From Agaricus subrufescens (taxonomy: Eukaryota; Basidiomycota; Agaricomycetes; Agaricales; Agaricaceae): a DNA stretch of 64,000 nt. Below the pieces are notes generated by a model, which was given only the letters and a program-made list of their open reading frames with translations, made no database searches and had not been told where the DNA came from. The stretch lies in contig CM057063.1 in assembly GCA_029945375.1 (NCBI GenBank), positions 2,663,894 to 2,727,893 of the forward strand, read 5' to 3'. Within the stretch, counting starts at the first letter, position 1, and each line of letters opens with the position of its first letter. Shown piece by piece: positions 45,470-57,822 of the stretch. The translations under genes were made by a program, and so were the position numbers.

Positions 45470-46998
45470 CTACTGAGAGAGGTAAGCTTTTGCCGTTTGG
45501 TCTCTAAGACCTTTGAGCAACTTCACTAGATCAGTACCACCTGTTCCTCTTAATCCTTCCTTTTCATTCTTCTTAAACATACTCTCCATGGCATTCGTCG
45601 TGGTCTCCGTCTCCCTCTCTAATGGCTCCCGAGAATGTTCTATCGCTGTTACAACCTCTCTCGTTTGTGAGCGTTTGGCGGGGCCGATAATATAAAGAGT
45701 AACAATAATCATATGGGCATCTCTAAACTCTTTCACTGCCTTTACAACGCCATTATAAGCGTCCATAATAGGTGCGTCACTTCTTTCTTGGGTAGCTTTC
45801 AGAACGAAATCGCGGAGGGGTCTTGGGTTTGCACGTAGGTGATTCAAGAAAGCGCGGTGGTGGCGGGGCATGTACGCTCGCATTCGTTCGGAGAATGATT
45901 TTTCAGATGTATGAGGCATGTGAGACGTTTGAGGAGAATCGACGTCGATATTTAGGTAGATATCGAAAGCTTGAATGAGAGAGCTTTGACCCGCGCTGGC
46001 CCCGACGACTTCGTCCATCGTTGTCCAACCTTCAATTTCGTCTCTGCCCTCGAAGACCCATGATCGACCTTTATTCCAAGGATCTTCATCTAACCCTCTA
46101 AACCATGGTCGCAGCCGTCTATAGAAAAATTGCGGGTCAACGTTTTGCTTCATTTCTAATAATAGTCCCTGTAATTCCTTGATGACAATGGCCATACGTT
46201 CTAGATAACCCGTTATGCGGCGAACAGCTAGGTCGTCTCCCACAAATGTCTCGTCCATTGTTAGTCGCATAAGTTCAAGCGCCTCTGTCCCTCGCAGCTC
46301 GATACGAGCAGAAGCTAAATAGAATTCTTCTTCGTCTCGAGTTCCAGTGAAAGTTGTCAAGCATCGTATGTTATCTAAAGTGGGCAATGCGTCATGGTTC
46401 TTGAGCTCTTTATGGTCCCAATTATACAATACGTCATCCGAGTAGGTGACAACTGGAGGTAATTGGAGTTGTGCAGATGTTTGGAGTAGTGGAATGGACA
46501 GTGGTCGAGGAATGATGAGGGGCGCTGAAGGAGATAAGGTGTGGATATAGAAATGGAGTAACCACGCTAGAACGTGATGCGCTCGCCGTAGCGCCCTCTC
46601 TGAGACTTTGAGACTTTCTATAGAGAGAAGCGGCATCTAAAATAGATAAGTTTCTATTTAACGGAAAGTGTTGTTCTACCCACTTGCGCGACGCTCGTTC
46701 TCCACGTTCTGGATTTATCTGTCTCTACCAACCTTTGTTCTAATTCCATCTCTTCAACTATTTCCGCCAATTGTAGCTTCTCTGAAACAGCAGCTTCTAA
46801 CACCGATTCCCAAGTTTCCCAAGCTGAAGGCAACCGTTTCATCGGTGGTTGAGGTGGCATAAAACCGGTCCGGGTATCGACGTCAAAATCATGGGCGGCA
46901 AGTGTAGTTGTATCGACGAGCCCTGCGGCTTGTGATTGGAAAGGATCTGGTCGAGGTTGGGCGAGGAAGTGGGTTGGCGGAAGGTGATTAAACTCCAT
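45470..46998 (-). CDS. IDO: Indoleamine 2,3-dioxygenase, copy 2
   Basis: Two exons (46998-46684 and 46636-45470) encode 493 aa. The intron is at the same point as in copy 1 (just before a Met codon) but only 47 bp long. Shared features are FDVDTRTGFM, TGTRDEEEFYLASARIELRG, MTMDETFVGDDLAVRR, RPWFRGLDE, ASAGQSSLIQAFDIY, YMPRHHRAFLNHLRANPRPL, the heme histidine in EFRDAHMIIVTLYI (about residue 413), and LRGTGGTDLVKLLKGLRDQT. An extended charged loop precedes the GTGG motif (residues about 425-465). All catalytic marks are intact, so both copies are probably active. Agarics often keep IDO paralogues of differing affinity. Whether these two differ cannot be read from the sequence. Confidence 0.9.
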
Positions 46999-47788
46999 CG
47001 TTGATAATGCTCGGGGTTCGAGTCTAAGGTGACTGGCAAAACTTTGTGGTTATCTGATCATGATCACGAATATCCCGAGGACCTCCCGATCCGAAAAGCC
47101 GTTGCAGATAACTTGTCAATGTTCGAAAACAAATGATGACGTAAGCCATGTTGATCTACCCGGCGAGTCCCGCGCACCATCATGACCACTGGCTCCGCAC
47201 AGGTCGTGAAGGATCTGAGCGATCCACAGAAAGTGATAGAAGAGGGAAAGTTCTCCAAGTTTCATGACTCGACTCTTGTCACTAAAGGCAAATTTGTGAT
47301 CTTCCACACCGCGAAGAAGCCTAACAATAAGTGGAAGAAGCATGGGCTCCTAGGGTGGCTGAAGCTTAGTATAGCTGAGCTCTCCTGAGTGTCATCAATA
47401 AAATTAAAAGATGACAATAAACAGACAGTCAGTTTAGTATGCATCATATGTGTGGAGAGGTGCCGATGCGAGTCCAATGTCCGGGAATGTCCAATGTGGA
47501 TTAAAGTTTCTGGAACAAAGGGAAGCGCCCAGCAGCAATAGGTGCCCTCTCACGGTCTTTTGTGAGAGGGGTTCCAATCGAGATAAGGAGCCAATTGTTC
47601 GGGGACTAAATGCGGAGACTCGAGGCGTTTCTTTTTGTTGTTCGGCATCCCGTGATCTTATGCGCAACAAAAGAGCCAAGATATGGAGACAATATCAGCC
47701 GTCCTTCCTTGCTCGCTCTTTTGTTTACCGTGGCACAGCTTCGCGTACGCTTTGCAATGAGTCGCCTATATAATTACTCGTCACAATA
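46999..47788. other. Spacer between divergent IDO copy 2 and MYND gene
   Basis: A shared bidirectional promoter region. It contains an inverted repeat CCCTCTCAC..GTGAGAGGG at about 47540-47566. A 68-codon ORF on the plus strand (47182-47388) is lysine-rich but has no family marks. Confidence 0.4.
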
Positions 47789-48774
47789 ATGTCCTCCACC
47801 ACCCACACCATGGCGACCGTCTGCTATTCTCAACCCGCCGCTGCCAACTACCACACCGCTCCCATCCATCAACATAGAGAACGTGGCTACCGAATCTGTG
47901 ACCAATGCGGGGCTGCAGAGACACCCACTGTTCGCTTTAGACTCTGCGGGGGTTGTGTTCGTACACTTTCCTTCTTCCTGATCACTCATGGTTCTGACAC
48001 CGATCTTCTTTTCAGATGACAACTCAGTACTGTGTCAGTTCAACTTGTCCCCTGCCCCTTCGTCACAATAGCTGATACCTTGCTTATAGTCACCAGACTG
48101 CCAAAAAATCCACTGGCCAGCACATCGTGCCATCTGTCAACATACGGCCTCACAGCTAGCCGCTACGAAACAGCAGGCTCTCTCATCCTTTGGGGATGAG
48201 AATTTGGCAAAAAACCTCCGCAATTTCGCCTCAGCACACACAACGCTTCTCGGTTGGGCCGGCTTTCAAGCTCTACAACTCAAACGAGTTCCTGCCAATG
48301 TACGACAAAAAGCTTTACTTGTTGAGCTCGACTATCGTAATCATTCGGAGTCTCATCGTCGGTAAGCACCTGAGTCCCCCTTCCTTCACGTGGGTCCTAA
48401 CGACGGAATACAGGTTTACTGTAGCAGCGACACATGCTGTTTCGCACCAATACATCCGCGACCCCCTAGTTATGGCTGACATTCATCGCCGTGAAGAGAG
48501 GTGCAGAGCAAACGGAGGCATTGGGACGCTCATCGTCATTCTACAATGCGGGGGCGTGAGTCAAGTCATGCCGGTGGAAGTTGATCCACCGAATAAGATC
48601 ACTTGGGATACTCGAGAAGATTGGGAAACTGTTCTCAAGCACTTCGTGATCGAAGGTAGAAAGGACTTTAAGCCCATCTCAACATCATGTAGAGGGTGAG
48701 TTCTTCGGGAGTTTTCGAAAGCATTATGAGCAACCACTGATGCTCTTCCTTCAATTAGGGTTTACTACGGGTGA
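47789..48774 (+). CDS. MYND-type zinc-finger protein
   Basis: Five exons (47789-47956, 48016-48033, 48090-48361, 48414-48695, 48759-48774) give 251 aa. The MYND finger spans three exons. The metal ligands occur as CDQC, then LCGGC, then QYCSPDCQ and IHWPAHRAIC, the canonical C-x2-C, C-x2-C, (Y)C-x3-C, H-x3-C arrangement at about residues 31-73. An 18-nt micro-exon carries MTTQYC. The C-terminal 170 residues are mostly helical, with the block SHQYIRDPLVMADIHRREER and a strand IGTLIVILQCGGVSQ. MYND fingers bind proline-rich partners. In agarics they occur in large lineage-expanded sets of unknown role. The last exon adds only four residues and a stop. If the intron is retained the protein ends four residues earlier. 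Confidence 0.85.
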
Positions 48775-51110
48775 ATGCCCATATTGACCCATGGCCTTAG
48801 TCATGCCCGTGGAAGCCAGCGCCACGTTAACGATCATTTCGCATCAACACCAATACCCCTCCTGTGACGTTGATCGTCCACCTTATACCGTGAAAACAGC
48901 TCGTTCGCCTTGTGCCTTCGAAATTTTCGATATGCAACTGTAGCATCTATTCGTTCCGCAAACTTTTTGTAACACTTCGTTTTTCTTTGGGTCATTCCAT
49001 TTATTTTTATTAGTTACTCGCATAGCAATCCCTGTACTTCTATGGCAATCTACACTCCAGGATAACCAAACCGGATTCGATTATCTCCGCTTCTGAGCTC
49101 CATTGTATTTGAATTGAGCAGTGAAAATTTCTCGGATGTATGCATTCTGGTCAGTTGACTATGGAGATACACTACGATGAGTACCAACGGGGTCATAAAT
49201 AAAGTTCAAATCTTAAACATTGATACTGGCAAGACATACCAAATAGAAACATGTTCAGTATGGTCAAACAATAAGGATGTGGCATGCTGATGAAGGGTCA
49301 GCCTCTTTTTAGCATCTTCTAGATGACTTCTCCGCTGCGGAAGAACGTCTCGCCTGACGTCTGGGGGCCAGTCTTTCAATGTTTACGTCTGCACCCTTGC
49401 CTGGTGCATCAAGAACAATTGAACATCGCCTCATGGCCTACGTAGTATCGTAGCGAGCGACTGCTTGTTGACTAATTACAGAACTCGGGTGTGATATATT
49501 ACCGCACCGATGGCTCCGGTGCTAGTGGTCGGGAGGTAGGGCACGTTCGATGACCGTCCAGATCCGATCACAAACCGTCAAGTAAGGTTCCAACAGTGAT
49601 GTTGTAGGGTCATTCGACCAGAATCCTGGATGAGCTTTGCTCTATATGCGTACAGTGATTCTGGGGTGCTAGTCATTGCGTGTCAAAAGCGGTAGTCCTC
49701 CACCGGCTAATTCCGGACTGAAACGCCAGCGCGCCAACGTTCAAGCACTACATTGTTACTCAAAGTTCAATGTCTTGTGCCACATTGGGGTCGGTCAGTA
49801 TTTTAAAACTACCCCGAGGTTTTAGTGGAGAAGTATATATAACACCTGTAGAAGAAACTCGCCTAAGGCACGATCGAGAGGTAACGAATTACTCCTCGAG
49901 AATAATGCTTACAAGATTCATCAGACCTCGTGTCCGGGCACAATTTCGCCGAGAATGTATAGATCCGGTGATCAGATCCAAGGCATTAAGTTGAAGCGCG
50001 GCCCTGAGCATCGTGGCGGGACCCATAATGCAAAACATCTCAAGGGCTAGCTTGTAGGTTTTCAAGAATCAACTCAGGTCAAGGGCCTGGGGGCAGTCAC
50101 TCTCTTGTCATGTTTTACCTAGCTTCGCCACTTTGTACTCTACATAGTGATATCTTCCCTCCCGTCTTATGAATAGTGTCACTTTTGATATCACTATTAC
50201 ACAAGAGACAAGGATTTCCCGGATGGTCCAGTCAACCGTAGCTGAGGGAAATTGAACCGCAGTATCCTTGTGCACATGAGAGCATACAAGCTGCCAAAGG
50301 GTTTCCCTGACATTGACCGTGACAACGCAGAGTCACCAGTGTTTGTAACACCAGGACTATCAGAGCGTCATGCGGTCTACCACAACAAGGGCGTTCCCCA
50401 TCCGAGAAAAAATAGTAACTTACTGGCCAGACACCTTGAACGAGGTCGTACGAGCTCTAAGCGTGAGACCTGTGTTTAACGCCACTTTCGCAGCCCTGAA
50501 AGGCAGTCCGAACAGCCTAATTCTTTAACACAAAAGCGCCTCTCAAGTTTCATCAACTTCGGTGATGTGGTACAGCCTAGGATCACATGCAGTCATACAA
50601 AGGTTGAGATAATCGAGATAATAACAGACAAACTCTGGATGATGTATGTACAGGCCACTTGAGAGCCGGAATATATATACCTTGTAGGGCGCACTGTTCC
50701 TTACGTACAACTGCACACAGATCGCAACCATGCATCATCAATACTTGACTTCCCGCTCCGTTGTTAGTGCCAGCATGGAGAGTAATGTAATATATCCTAG
50801 TCAAAGCCAAAGGGAACATATCATGAAAGGGGAGGTAAAAATATGTTGCTGTCGTCCCATACACAGGGCATGTAAAAGGAGACGAACCCAGGAGATACAA
50901 GCCCATAATTGCTGATAGGGTAGCCCATATACAAAAAAGCATCTGATGCAGATAGACCATGGGCACTTTTGCGACTTATCGAATAGAGCGAACTGTGGAT
51001 TTCCCGGTGTACCGTCCGGAGACGAACAACTTGTGGATTTATAATCAGAGCATGTGATTGGCTGGGGCCGCGTTCATCATCAGATCCTCCTGACCTCCCT
51101 GACGTCCGCC
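48775..51110. other. 2.3-kb stretch without a recognisable gene
   Basis: ORFs of 61-127 codons on both strands lack family features and splice-linked partners. Nothing repeated was recognised. Confidence 0.4.
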
Positions 51111-51720
51111 ATGGCCTATTCTCATTCAGTCGCTTCCACATCGACCGTTCTGCTTCCTTCCTCTCTCTCGCCAACGGATGGCTCACGAACCATCACTATC
51201 ACCACAGACCCTACCAAAGAAGAGGGTCAATCCGACTCCTCACAAGAGCAGACTCCTGGTGAAGCCCCAGCTAGGGTTCTGAGGCTTAGAGGTGCAAAGC
51301 GAGCGGGCCCAAGAGTAGCATGGGACGACGATGTGGTCGATAACGAGCATATGGGCAAGAAGAAATCAAAGAGTACACCTTTTTCCGATCCACATAGCGC
51401 ACTGATCTTACCCATTCGCCGGATAGTTTGCTGTATCTATCATAAGCCGCGACAATTCGACGAATCGTCGTCAGAAGATGAATCTTCTGATTCTGACAAT
51501 TCATCCTGTGGTGGAGAGGGGCATCCTCATCATCACAGCCATAATTGCAAACATCGTCACAAACGCAACCCTCATAAGGACGATGATGATAGACCGTACG
51601 ATAGTGACTCTGGACCAAATGCTTACGAACGTCAACCTAGGGCGGCTGGAAAGGGAAGCGAAGGTGAGTTACATATGGCTGCTGGAGAGTTGGCATCGTC
51701 TAAAATGTAATGTAGATTGA
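51111..51720 (+). CDS. YPI1: Type 1 protein phosphatase regulator Ypi1 (inhibitor-3 family)
   Basis: Exons 51111-51372 and 51427 onward encode the small, disordered PP1 regulator. The diagnostic block is complete: LRLRGAKR, then PRVAW (an RVxW/RVxF-type PP1-docking site), [20 protein letters not shown] and [18 protein letters not shown] His-rich stretch ([15 protein letters not shown]) and the terminal [10 protein letters not shown] follow, as in the human orthologue PPP1R11. It acts on nuclear PP1. Exon 2 probably splices at 51666 (GAAG|GTGAGT) to an acceptor ending at 51715, giving the end GSED and a stop at 51720; without that splice the protein ends at 51710. The first intron (54 bp) is free of stops and a multiple of three, so its retention would insert 18 residues in the middle of the core block. 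Confidence 0.88.
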
Positions 51721-53441
51721 GTGCGTGATACGATCCCTCAAGCATCTTGTCCTCTAGATATTATCTCAAGTACTTTCATCCAATAGACCAATGTCCCATC
51801 TGTATACCAGATCAATTTGTCGTTGTGTTTGAACGGACTCTGATACTGATTTCGATGCGGGAAATGCACCTGGAAGAAGACTATAGTAAACCCACTACAT
51901 CTCTCAAGAGGCTCAGTGAATGACATTTCTCTTCCCTAGTCAAAAGTAGCGCGGATGGTGCCGTTAGCTAAGCTTAGAAGATACTATGGACAGCTGCCAT
52001 AGCTCCCTTAAGAATGCAATACATTCACAAAGGCCAAGCACAAAGAGCTTCCTCGTCTCGCGGAGCCATAGGTACGCTTAAATAGCTTCGAGAGATGAAT
52101 GGGAGATGTACATCGACGTTCTCCCGCTTTCGCTCTTATCTTATCGATGTCATGGAGTTGTTCGTTCTCTCCGATATACTTTCGGTCTTATTCGAACCCT
52201 GACACCACCGCAGAATCTGCCGTGTGGTTTCCTGTCCAGTATCGCGTGCCAATCCCAGCATGATAATTGTCATGCTCTTTTCCGCTCGCCACAGGCATCA
52301 CAGATACCACGTACGTCAGGCCATACGGCATCCACGATGGGGAACGGCTACTACGCAGGGTGCACTTCTCTAAGACATCCTTCTTGTGATGTTCCGATCT
52401 ACCGGAAGCGAGCGCGAGAACTGTATATGACTTCTAGGAGGCATCTTAACCAGAAGAAGCATAAACCAGAACACACCCTCGCCGAGTTGCCCCATCTTTG
52501 ATATCGTATATCACCCTACGTTGTCGCTCACACAATGAAATATTGGCCAATACTACACTGTAAGAATTTGATTTGCGCACGTATCGCTCTACCTACACAT
52601 TCAGCTGGACTGATGCGTTAAGTTATAGCTCAAAGATGCCCTCCGTACCTCGGATTACCGAGATGACTCTATCGTCACTTGATTAGTAACTCCTCTCGGG
52701 CAACGACTTTGATGGTACTCTTCTTGACAGTGCTCAATGTATATGAGGATCGACGGCAAGAAACAGCTTGACAGGAAAATGTAGTGATTGATCACTTATC
52801 AAGTGGATATAATTATGGGTTTAATGTAACTCTGTGATCTTCCCAGCATTGGCAACACTGTATGAAACGTTTAGCGCTAGTGCATCCCAAGAAGATCCTT
52901 TGAATTGCAACTCAGATCGGTTACAACGGTGGCTATAGCGTGGTGTGTGAAATGCGATCGCGAAATGCGCCACTGCTGGCTGTGCGTAATCATTCAACTT
53001 CCACATTCATGTTAGCATTGCCAATGTAATGCATGTTCACTCCCACACATAGTTTTGTTCTGCTTGGGACTCCACGGCATTGCCTCCATTACTCATACTG
53101 ACTCATGCTTCCATCTGATGTTTTCCAGTAGCTCTAGCGCCCCCGCCATGTGTATCTCTTACCACGCTGGAGAGTATGCTTCATGGGAACTGGTACACCA
53201 ATACAAGGCTACCCTCAGCTGACGAGCCCTCTTAACGCTGATGAAGTACGAAGAACAGCAGGAGTATTTATAAGTCTTGCAAATTTCTGATAGCGCTCCT
53301 TAGTCAGAAGAACCAGAACACACCGTCGTCGATGATTAACGTAGATTCATCAAGACTGAATCTCTATTTAACGGTAGTCGGGTTGTAACGGAGCTCCTTG
53401 CGGCTAGGATTCTCAGCCCCCATAGCGTTCCTGCAGAGAAA
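51721..53441. other. Intergenic; second half duplicated near 63.3 kb
   Basis: A 131-codon ORF (52106-52501) has no recognisable domain. From about 52935 to the start of the next gene, the DNA is an old duplicate of about 63343-63878 (for example CTGGCTGTG..AATCA, TCATGGGAA, TATTTATAA.TCTTG). Confidence 0.45.
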
Positions 53442-54577
53442 ATGTCTGGTTCTGCCAGTAATATCCAGGATTTTCTAAATCCTGATGTTTATCTTAATCA
53501 CCTTTCTTCGTCTGAAGCTCAGCAAGTTGAGATTAGTAGGAATATTCTTGTGCCTGTTCTCGGGTTGAGTTTGAGAGTCTTCGAACCAAGGTTGCTTTTG
53601 CTCATTGCGGCATAGGCCACCATATGGGATATATTCGTTGATATGCCAGATGATATTAAGATTGTCTTGAACAGCGATAGGCTCTCCGCTGTTACCATTT
53701 GTTTCATACTCTCAAGGTAACTCCATTAGCATATCTATTTCGATGATAACCAACTGATATCTGGTATAAACAGGGTATCAGCCATCGTACATGTATCTCT
53801 TGACTCTATGGAACGAGGTATGACACAACTCTCCTCGTAAACAAACTGCTCATTCTGAGCAAAATATCTGTAGTGACAGCTATCCGACATCTCTATGCAC
53901 TAGAAATGGCATCTGGCTGCTTCCTCTCAATTTCTGCAGTCTCGTCATCTTACCTGTTTCTTCGACACGCCCAAGCAATTTATGCAGAACAGAAATGGGC
54001 TCAAAGAATCTTCTTCATCTCATGGCTTCTCGTTTTGGGAACTGGTTGTTTGATACCGCCTGGATTACATCCGTCTTATTTCCCAGGAACGTATTATTAC
54101 AAGGATTCCGGGCTGGCGATATATGTTGCAGCCGCACCGTGGGTGTTTCTTGCCTTCGATACTATGATCTTCGTAGCAATTTCTTATAAAATTGCGAAAG
54201 AACATAGTTATACTCCAGATTATACTGCAGTGCCACGAACCGGTTGGATTAGGTCTTTGTCGGGGAGCAAACTTCCACAGTTACCAAAGGCAGTTTTGAG
54301 AGGCGGACAACAGTATTATCTGTATGTCACTGTTTCATCATTACTCTCTACTCTCCTCGTTCTTGATAACTGAAAATGACCGGTATTTACTAGGATTACG
54401 GTGGGAACGATCGTTCTTGGTGCAGTGGGCTTATGCTTGCGAAGCAATCTCCAACTTGTTGGAGCTACGTTCCCCATTGTGATGATTCCTCTCTCTGCTT
54501 CGATGGCTTGTCGAATATTCCGGAACCTGAAGTTACTTGAAGTAGGTTTTCATACACTCAACACTTCGATATTGTAG
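53442..54577 (+). CDS. Agaric-type seven-helix membrane protein, unknown function
   Basis: The start LNPDVYLNHLSSSEAQQVEI is the N-terminal signature of a large membrane-protein family in agarics. Downstream exons give ATIWDIFVDMPDDIKIVL, then VSAIVHVSLDSMER|VTAIRH (exon from 53875), ASGCFLSISAVSSSYLFLR, RIFFISWLLVLGTGCLIPPG, AAAPWVFLAFDTMIFVAISY and, after the intron ending at 54394, ITVGTIVLGAVGLCLRS and MIPLSASMACRIFRNLKLLE. Six to seven hydrophobic helices are visible and no catalytic motif. The first intron (between about 53550 and 53611) has no clean GT..AG pair that keeps every expected residue, so its boundaries are uncertain or slightly damaged. A paralogue starts at 63879. Confidence 0.7.
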
Positions 54578-54873
54578 TTTGTGGAGAACATGTGGTAGGA
54601 AAATACTAAGTAGCATAATCGCGGAATAAGTACGATAAAAATTAACTTATCCTCAGGTCTCAGGAATGGTAGTTCTCAAGGATGTTGTAATTAGAATATT
54701 ATGCATATGAGTAATACATGGCTGTTCCAACCTATGCTCGGTTTTCTAAGCGCTCTGGCATGTCCAGAAGCCTTGTAATATACTCTGTAAAACGGCTGTA
54801 TCAGAAAAGGAAAGTGTCTGTTAGGCATTTTGCCTAAGAATTTCGACAAGTACTACCTAATACTACTGGAGGT

Positions 54874-56873
54874 TTAATGCTCGCAAAGACTAATAACACT
54901 TCCTGTGAAGTTAGGTTGCTGATAATCTAGTACATACTTTGCCCTTTCTTCCATCAAATCCTCTCTCAACTCCTTTGCTCGATCCAAAGTGAGTGGGAAA
55001 CCTTCAACATCCTCCAACGTTTTGTCTATCAACTCAGCAGTAAGTTTACCTCTGTGACGAAGCACCGGGGCAACTACTTCTTTCCACCAATCTCGCCTTT
55101 GGCAGGGAATATTTGCCGTCGATATAATCTTAATGTTCGGGTCAATAAGAAAGAAAGCGAGAATTTTGCGATGACCAGGACATGTCTTGTCGATAAGCTC
55201 CATAGGTTGAACTTGATGTAGTAGATTATTCGGAAAGGTAATGAGCCTTCCCTCTCGAGTTTCAATAGTACCGAGATCCTGGACGCTTGAATCTCCATCC
55301 TGAAGGCCGAATATTGGCTCAAGCCACCACCGTTCACCTTGGCGATACCTTTCGGGAGCCTGCATTTCCTCGAGATCGAATGAATGGCGAAACGCGAGGT
55401 GGCTCGGAGTAATATTTTTGCAATCATAGTAATAAATTGCGGTCGCACATATATGCTCATTCTGTAAAGGACATAATTAACAACAACAATCGTTCGAACA
55501 GTAGACCTACTAGTTGACCCTCAATGTGCCAAGTACCACCATGATACCTGGGATTTTCGGGAGTCAGATGAATATTCGCTAGTTTGACGATGACCTGCAA
55601 CCCGCTATCCCCATAATCTGTCTTCAAGTTTATTCCTTCGTCAGGGTTTGGAGGGTTTGGGATAGAGAACGGTCCCGGATCAGGTTTGACAAGATATTCT
55701 TGCAAACGAGACCACTCCCAGTCAGACTTGCGACAGTCGTAATCGAGATCACTCTCATTCTCGAATCTCTTTGGGCCATGTACTTTTGTAAGTTTGCGCA
55801 GAGCCTCCTCGTCATATTTCACCAAATCATACTGTACTCGTCGGGAAAACGCGTGGCGCTTCAGTGGTGTTAAAGTAGCATTCCAGGCCGGTAAGACCCT
55901 CGCGATGATATCTTCAATGGTCGTGTATAGTTCTTTGTGATGCTTTGGATGTAAATTGTTGATGTAACTGGTTATCCTTTGATGATTGTTCGAGTCAGTT
56001 CTGCTTCTGATCAACGTGCGACGTAAACACAAAAATTTACCTTGGATGATCGCCCGATATGTCGATGTCACAAGGTAACCACTGGAATTTCAAACTATAC
56101 TGTTTTGGGTAGCGTATCTTGTTATCCAGAGGATCGTAATATGAAAAGGAAAAAGTTTCCTCAGGAGTCCCAATGACTTGACCTTCTCCACAGCGAGTGA
56201 CAAAGTCATCAAGTCCAACAGTGTCATCCTTCAGAATACGTGAAACACCGTAGACAAGCCGAAACAAGGAGGGGTGAACAAGGTCAAGGACCTGCCCGTT
56301 AGATCCAGGATGCCAGTCCTTCTTGTGCTTCGGAACATTTTCGAGAGGTGCAACAGCAGCCTTTAACGATGACTGTAGCTCAGGGGTGATGGCGGTGTCG
56401 GATTTCACAACGTCCCCATTGTAGATGCTGATGAAACCGGTCTCATTGAAAACTTGAGCTTTATATTTCAGCTCGTCAATGCAGTAGTCGGCCATCTTTT
56501 GGGTGAAGTCGAGATCAGAATTATTTACGACCTCTGATTTCCATTTGTTGGTGATCGTTTCATCGAACACCTGAAGAATGAGTCTATAATCTGCGAGAGA
56601 ATGGTACGGCCTTACCTTCAGCTCCCAGTCCTTTTTGTCCGTGACCTGATTCATGAACTTCACCATTGCAAGTTCTCGTAGCGTAAGGGCTAATAAGCTA
56701 GACCATCTTAGTTACTACAAACTGGGGGCTAACATATAAACACACCGAGCTTTGTGACTGTGCTCGTCACGCAGACAATCTTCAAGGGCGGAAGGAAACA
56801 ACGCACTCATCTCTTGGTTGAGAGAAAGGCCAAAGCCTGGAAGAGGAGGAACTCGAGCAGTAGTTTCCGCCAT
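54874..56873 (-). CDS. DUF4246 family protein
   Basis: Five exons on the minus strand (56873-56746, 56697-56616, 56570-56041, 55976-55511, 55461-54874) give 597 aa, the usual size of this fungal family (Pfam DUF4246). Markers in order: LTLRELAMVKFMNQVTDKKD and WELK|VFDETITNKW, FQWLPCDIDIS, the YINNLHPKHHKELYTTIEDI block, GLQVIVKLANIHLTPENPRY then GGTWHIEGQL|NEHICATAIY, and the C-terminal RLITFPNNLLHQVQP then HRKILAFFLIDP. The HxEG...NEHI and FPNxxxHxV parts resemble an iron/2-oxoglutarate dioxygenase core, which would fit a hydroxylase-like role, but this is inference. The activity is unestablished. Location is probably cytosolic. The frame is intact throughout. Confidence 0.88.
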
Positions 56874-57822
56874 GGATTAGGAAGTGATATAAATATTGTG
56901 TTTGATGGTAATTTGTGAAGACGGACACCCGAGTTGAAGTATAAGTTTGAGGCAACAAATTAATACCAAGTTAGATGTAATATGGTTGGAACCTAAGATA
57001 TATATACTGAGGTAAAAGACCCTTAATGGTCACAGTGCGAGAATGACGGAGTCACAGAACATGCAGTGGAGTCAACACGACAACGGACACAATTGGTTGA
57101 GTCGGAAATGTTCCAGAACCCACCCTTTTGACGTGGACTAACGTGCATCTGATTCTGCCAGTATTGGTCGGACTCTTACAACAGATCAAACAACTTTGAC
57201 GGCCGGTGAAATCGGATGACAGTTACCAGTCATCAAGTTGCGCGACTCACACGCAGCCATAACTCCCGAGGTTGTATGTACATAGTAATTCGGACTGAAC
57301 TCAGGTTCGCCCGCTTTGAGTGCAACACAGACCGAAATTACGAGTGAAACTCAATGAGACAGGGTCTGATTGAGATAGCTTGGACTCAAATTGCGTTTGA
57401 TCCCCCAGCACCATAGCATGTTCCTCCACCTGTGATTCCCACAAACATTATTTAGAAGGTATAGTAACCTACCAGACTTGGACATATTCAATGATCGCCT
57501 ATGTCCGTAGTCTTAAAATAGATTCCCAATATGATGCCATTGATCGGTCAGTCTGCCCATGACTCCCACGATTCATTAAGAGTTTCCCACTCCGGGAACA
57601 TAACAACCAATGGCATCGTGAAAAGCTAAGTTCTATGACTATACAGGCTTCGGGATATTAGAAATAGTGACCAGGCCGTAACCCTGATCACACAGTCTGA
57701 TATTGTCTCTGGCAGCTAAATTATGAAGTGCTGAGGACTAGCGAAGTAACCTGGTGTACACCACCCATAGACAAAGGAACATCCAGTTTGTATTTGTGGA
57801 TACGACGGGAGGGAGAAATGGT
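56874..57822. other. Intergenic, no gene seen
   Basis: Upstream of the DUF4246 gene and downstream (in transcript sense) of the short Zn2Cys6 gene. I looked here for the missing regulator domain of that gene and found no coding continuation. Confidence 0.4.

Noticed and set aside
47182..47388. 68-codon Lys-rich ORF between IDO copy 2 and the MYND gene
   Set aside because: It lies in a probable bidirectional promoter and shows no conserved motif; chance is likely.
52106..52501. 131-codon ORF as a gene
   Set aside because: No domain, signal or splice-linked partner; it sits in degenerate intergenic DNA next to the duplicated segment.
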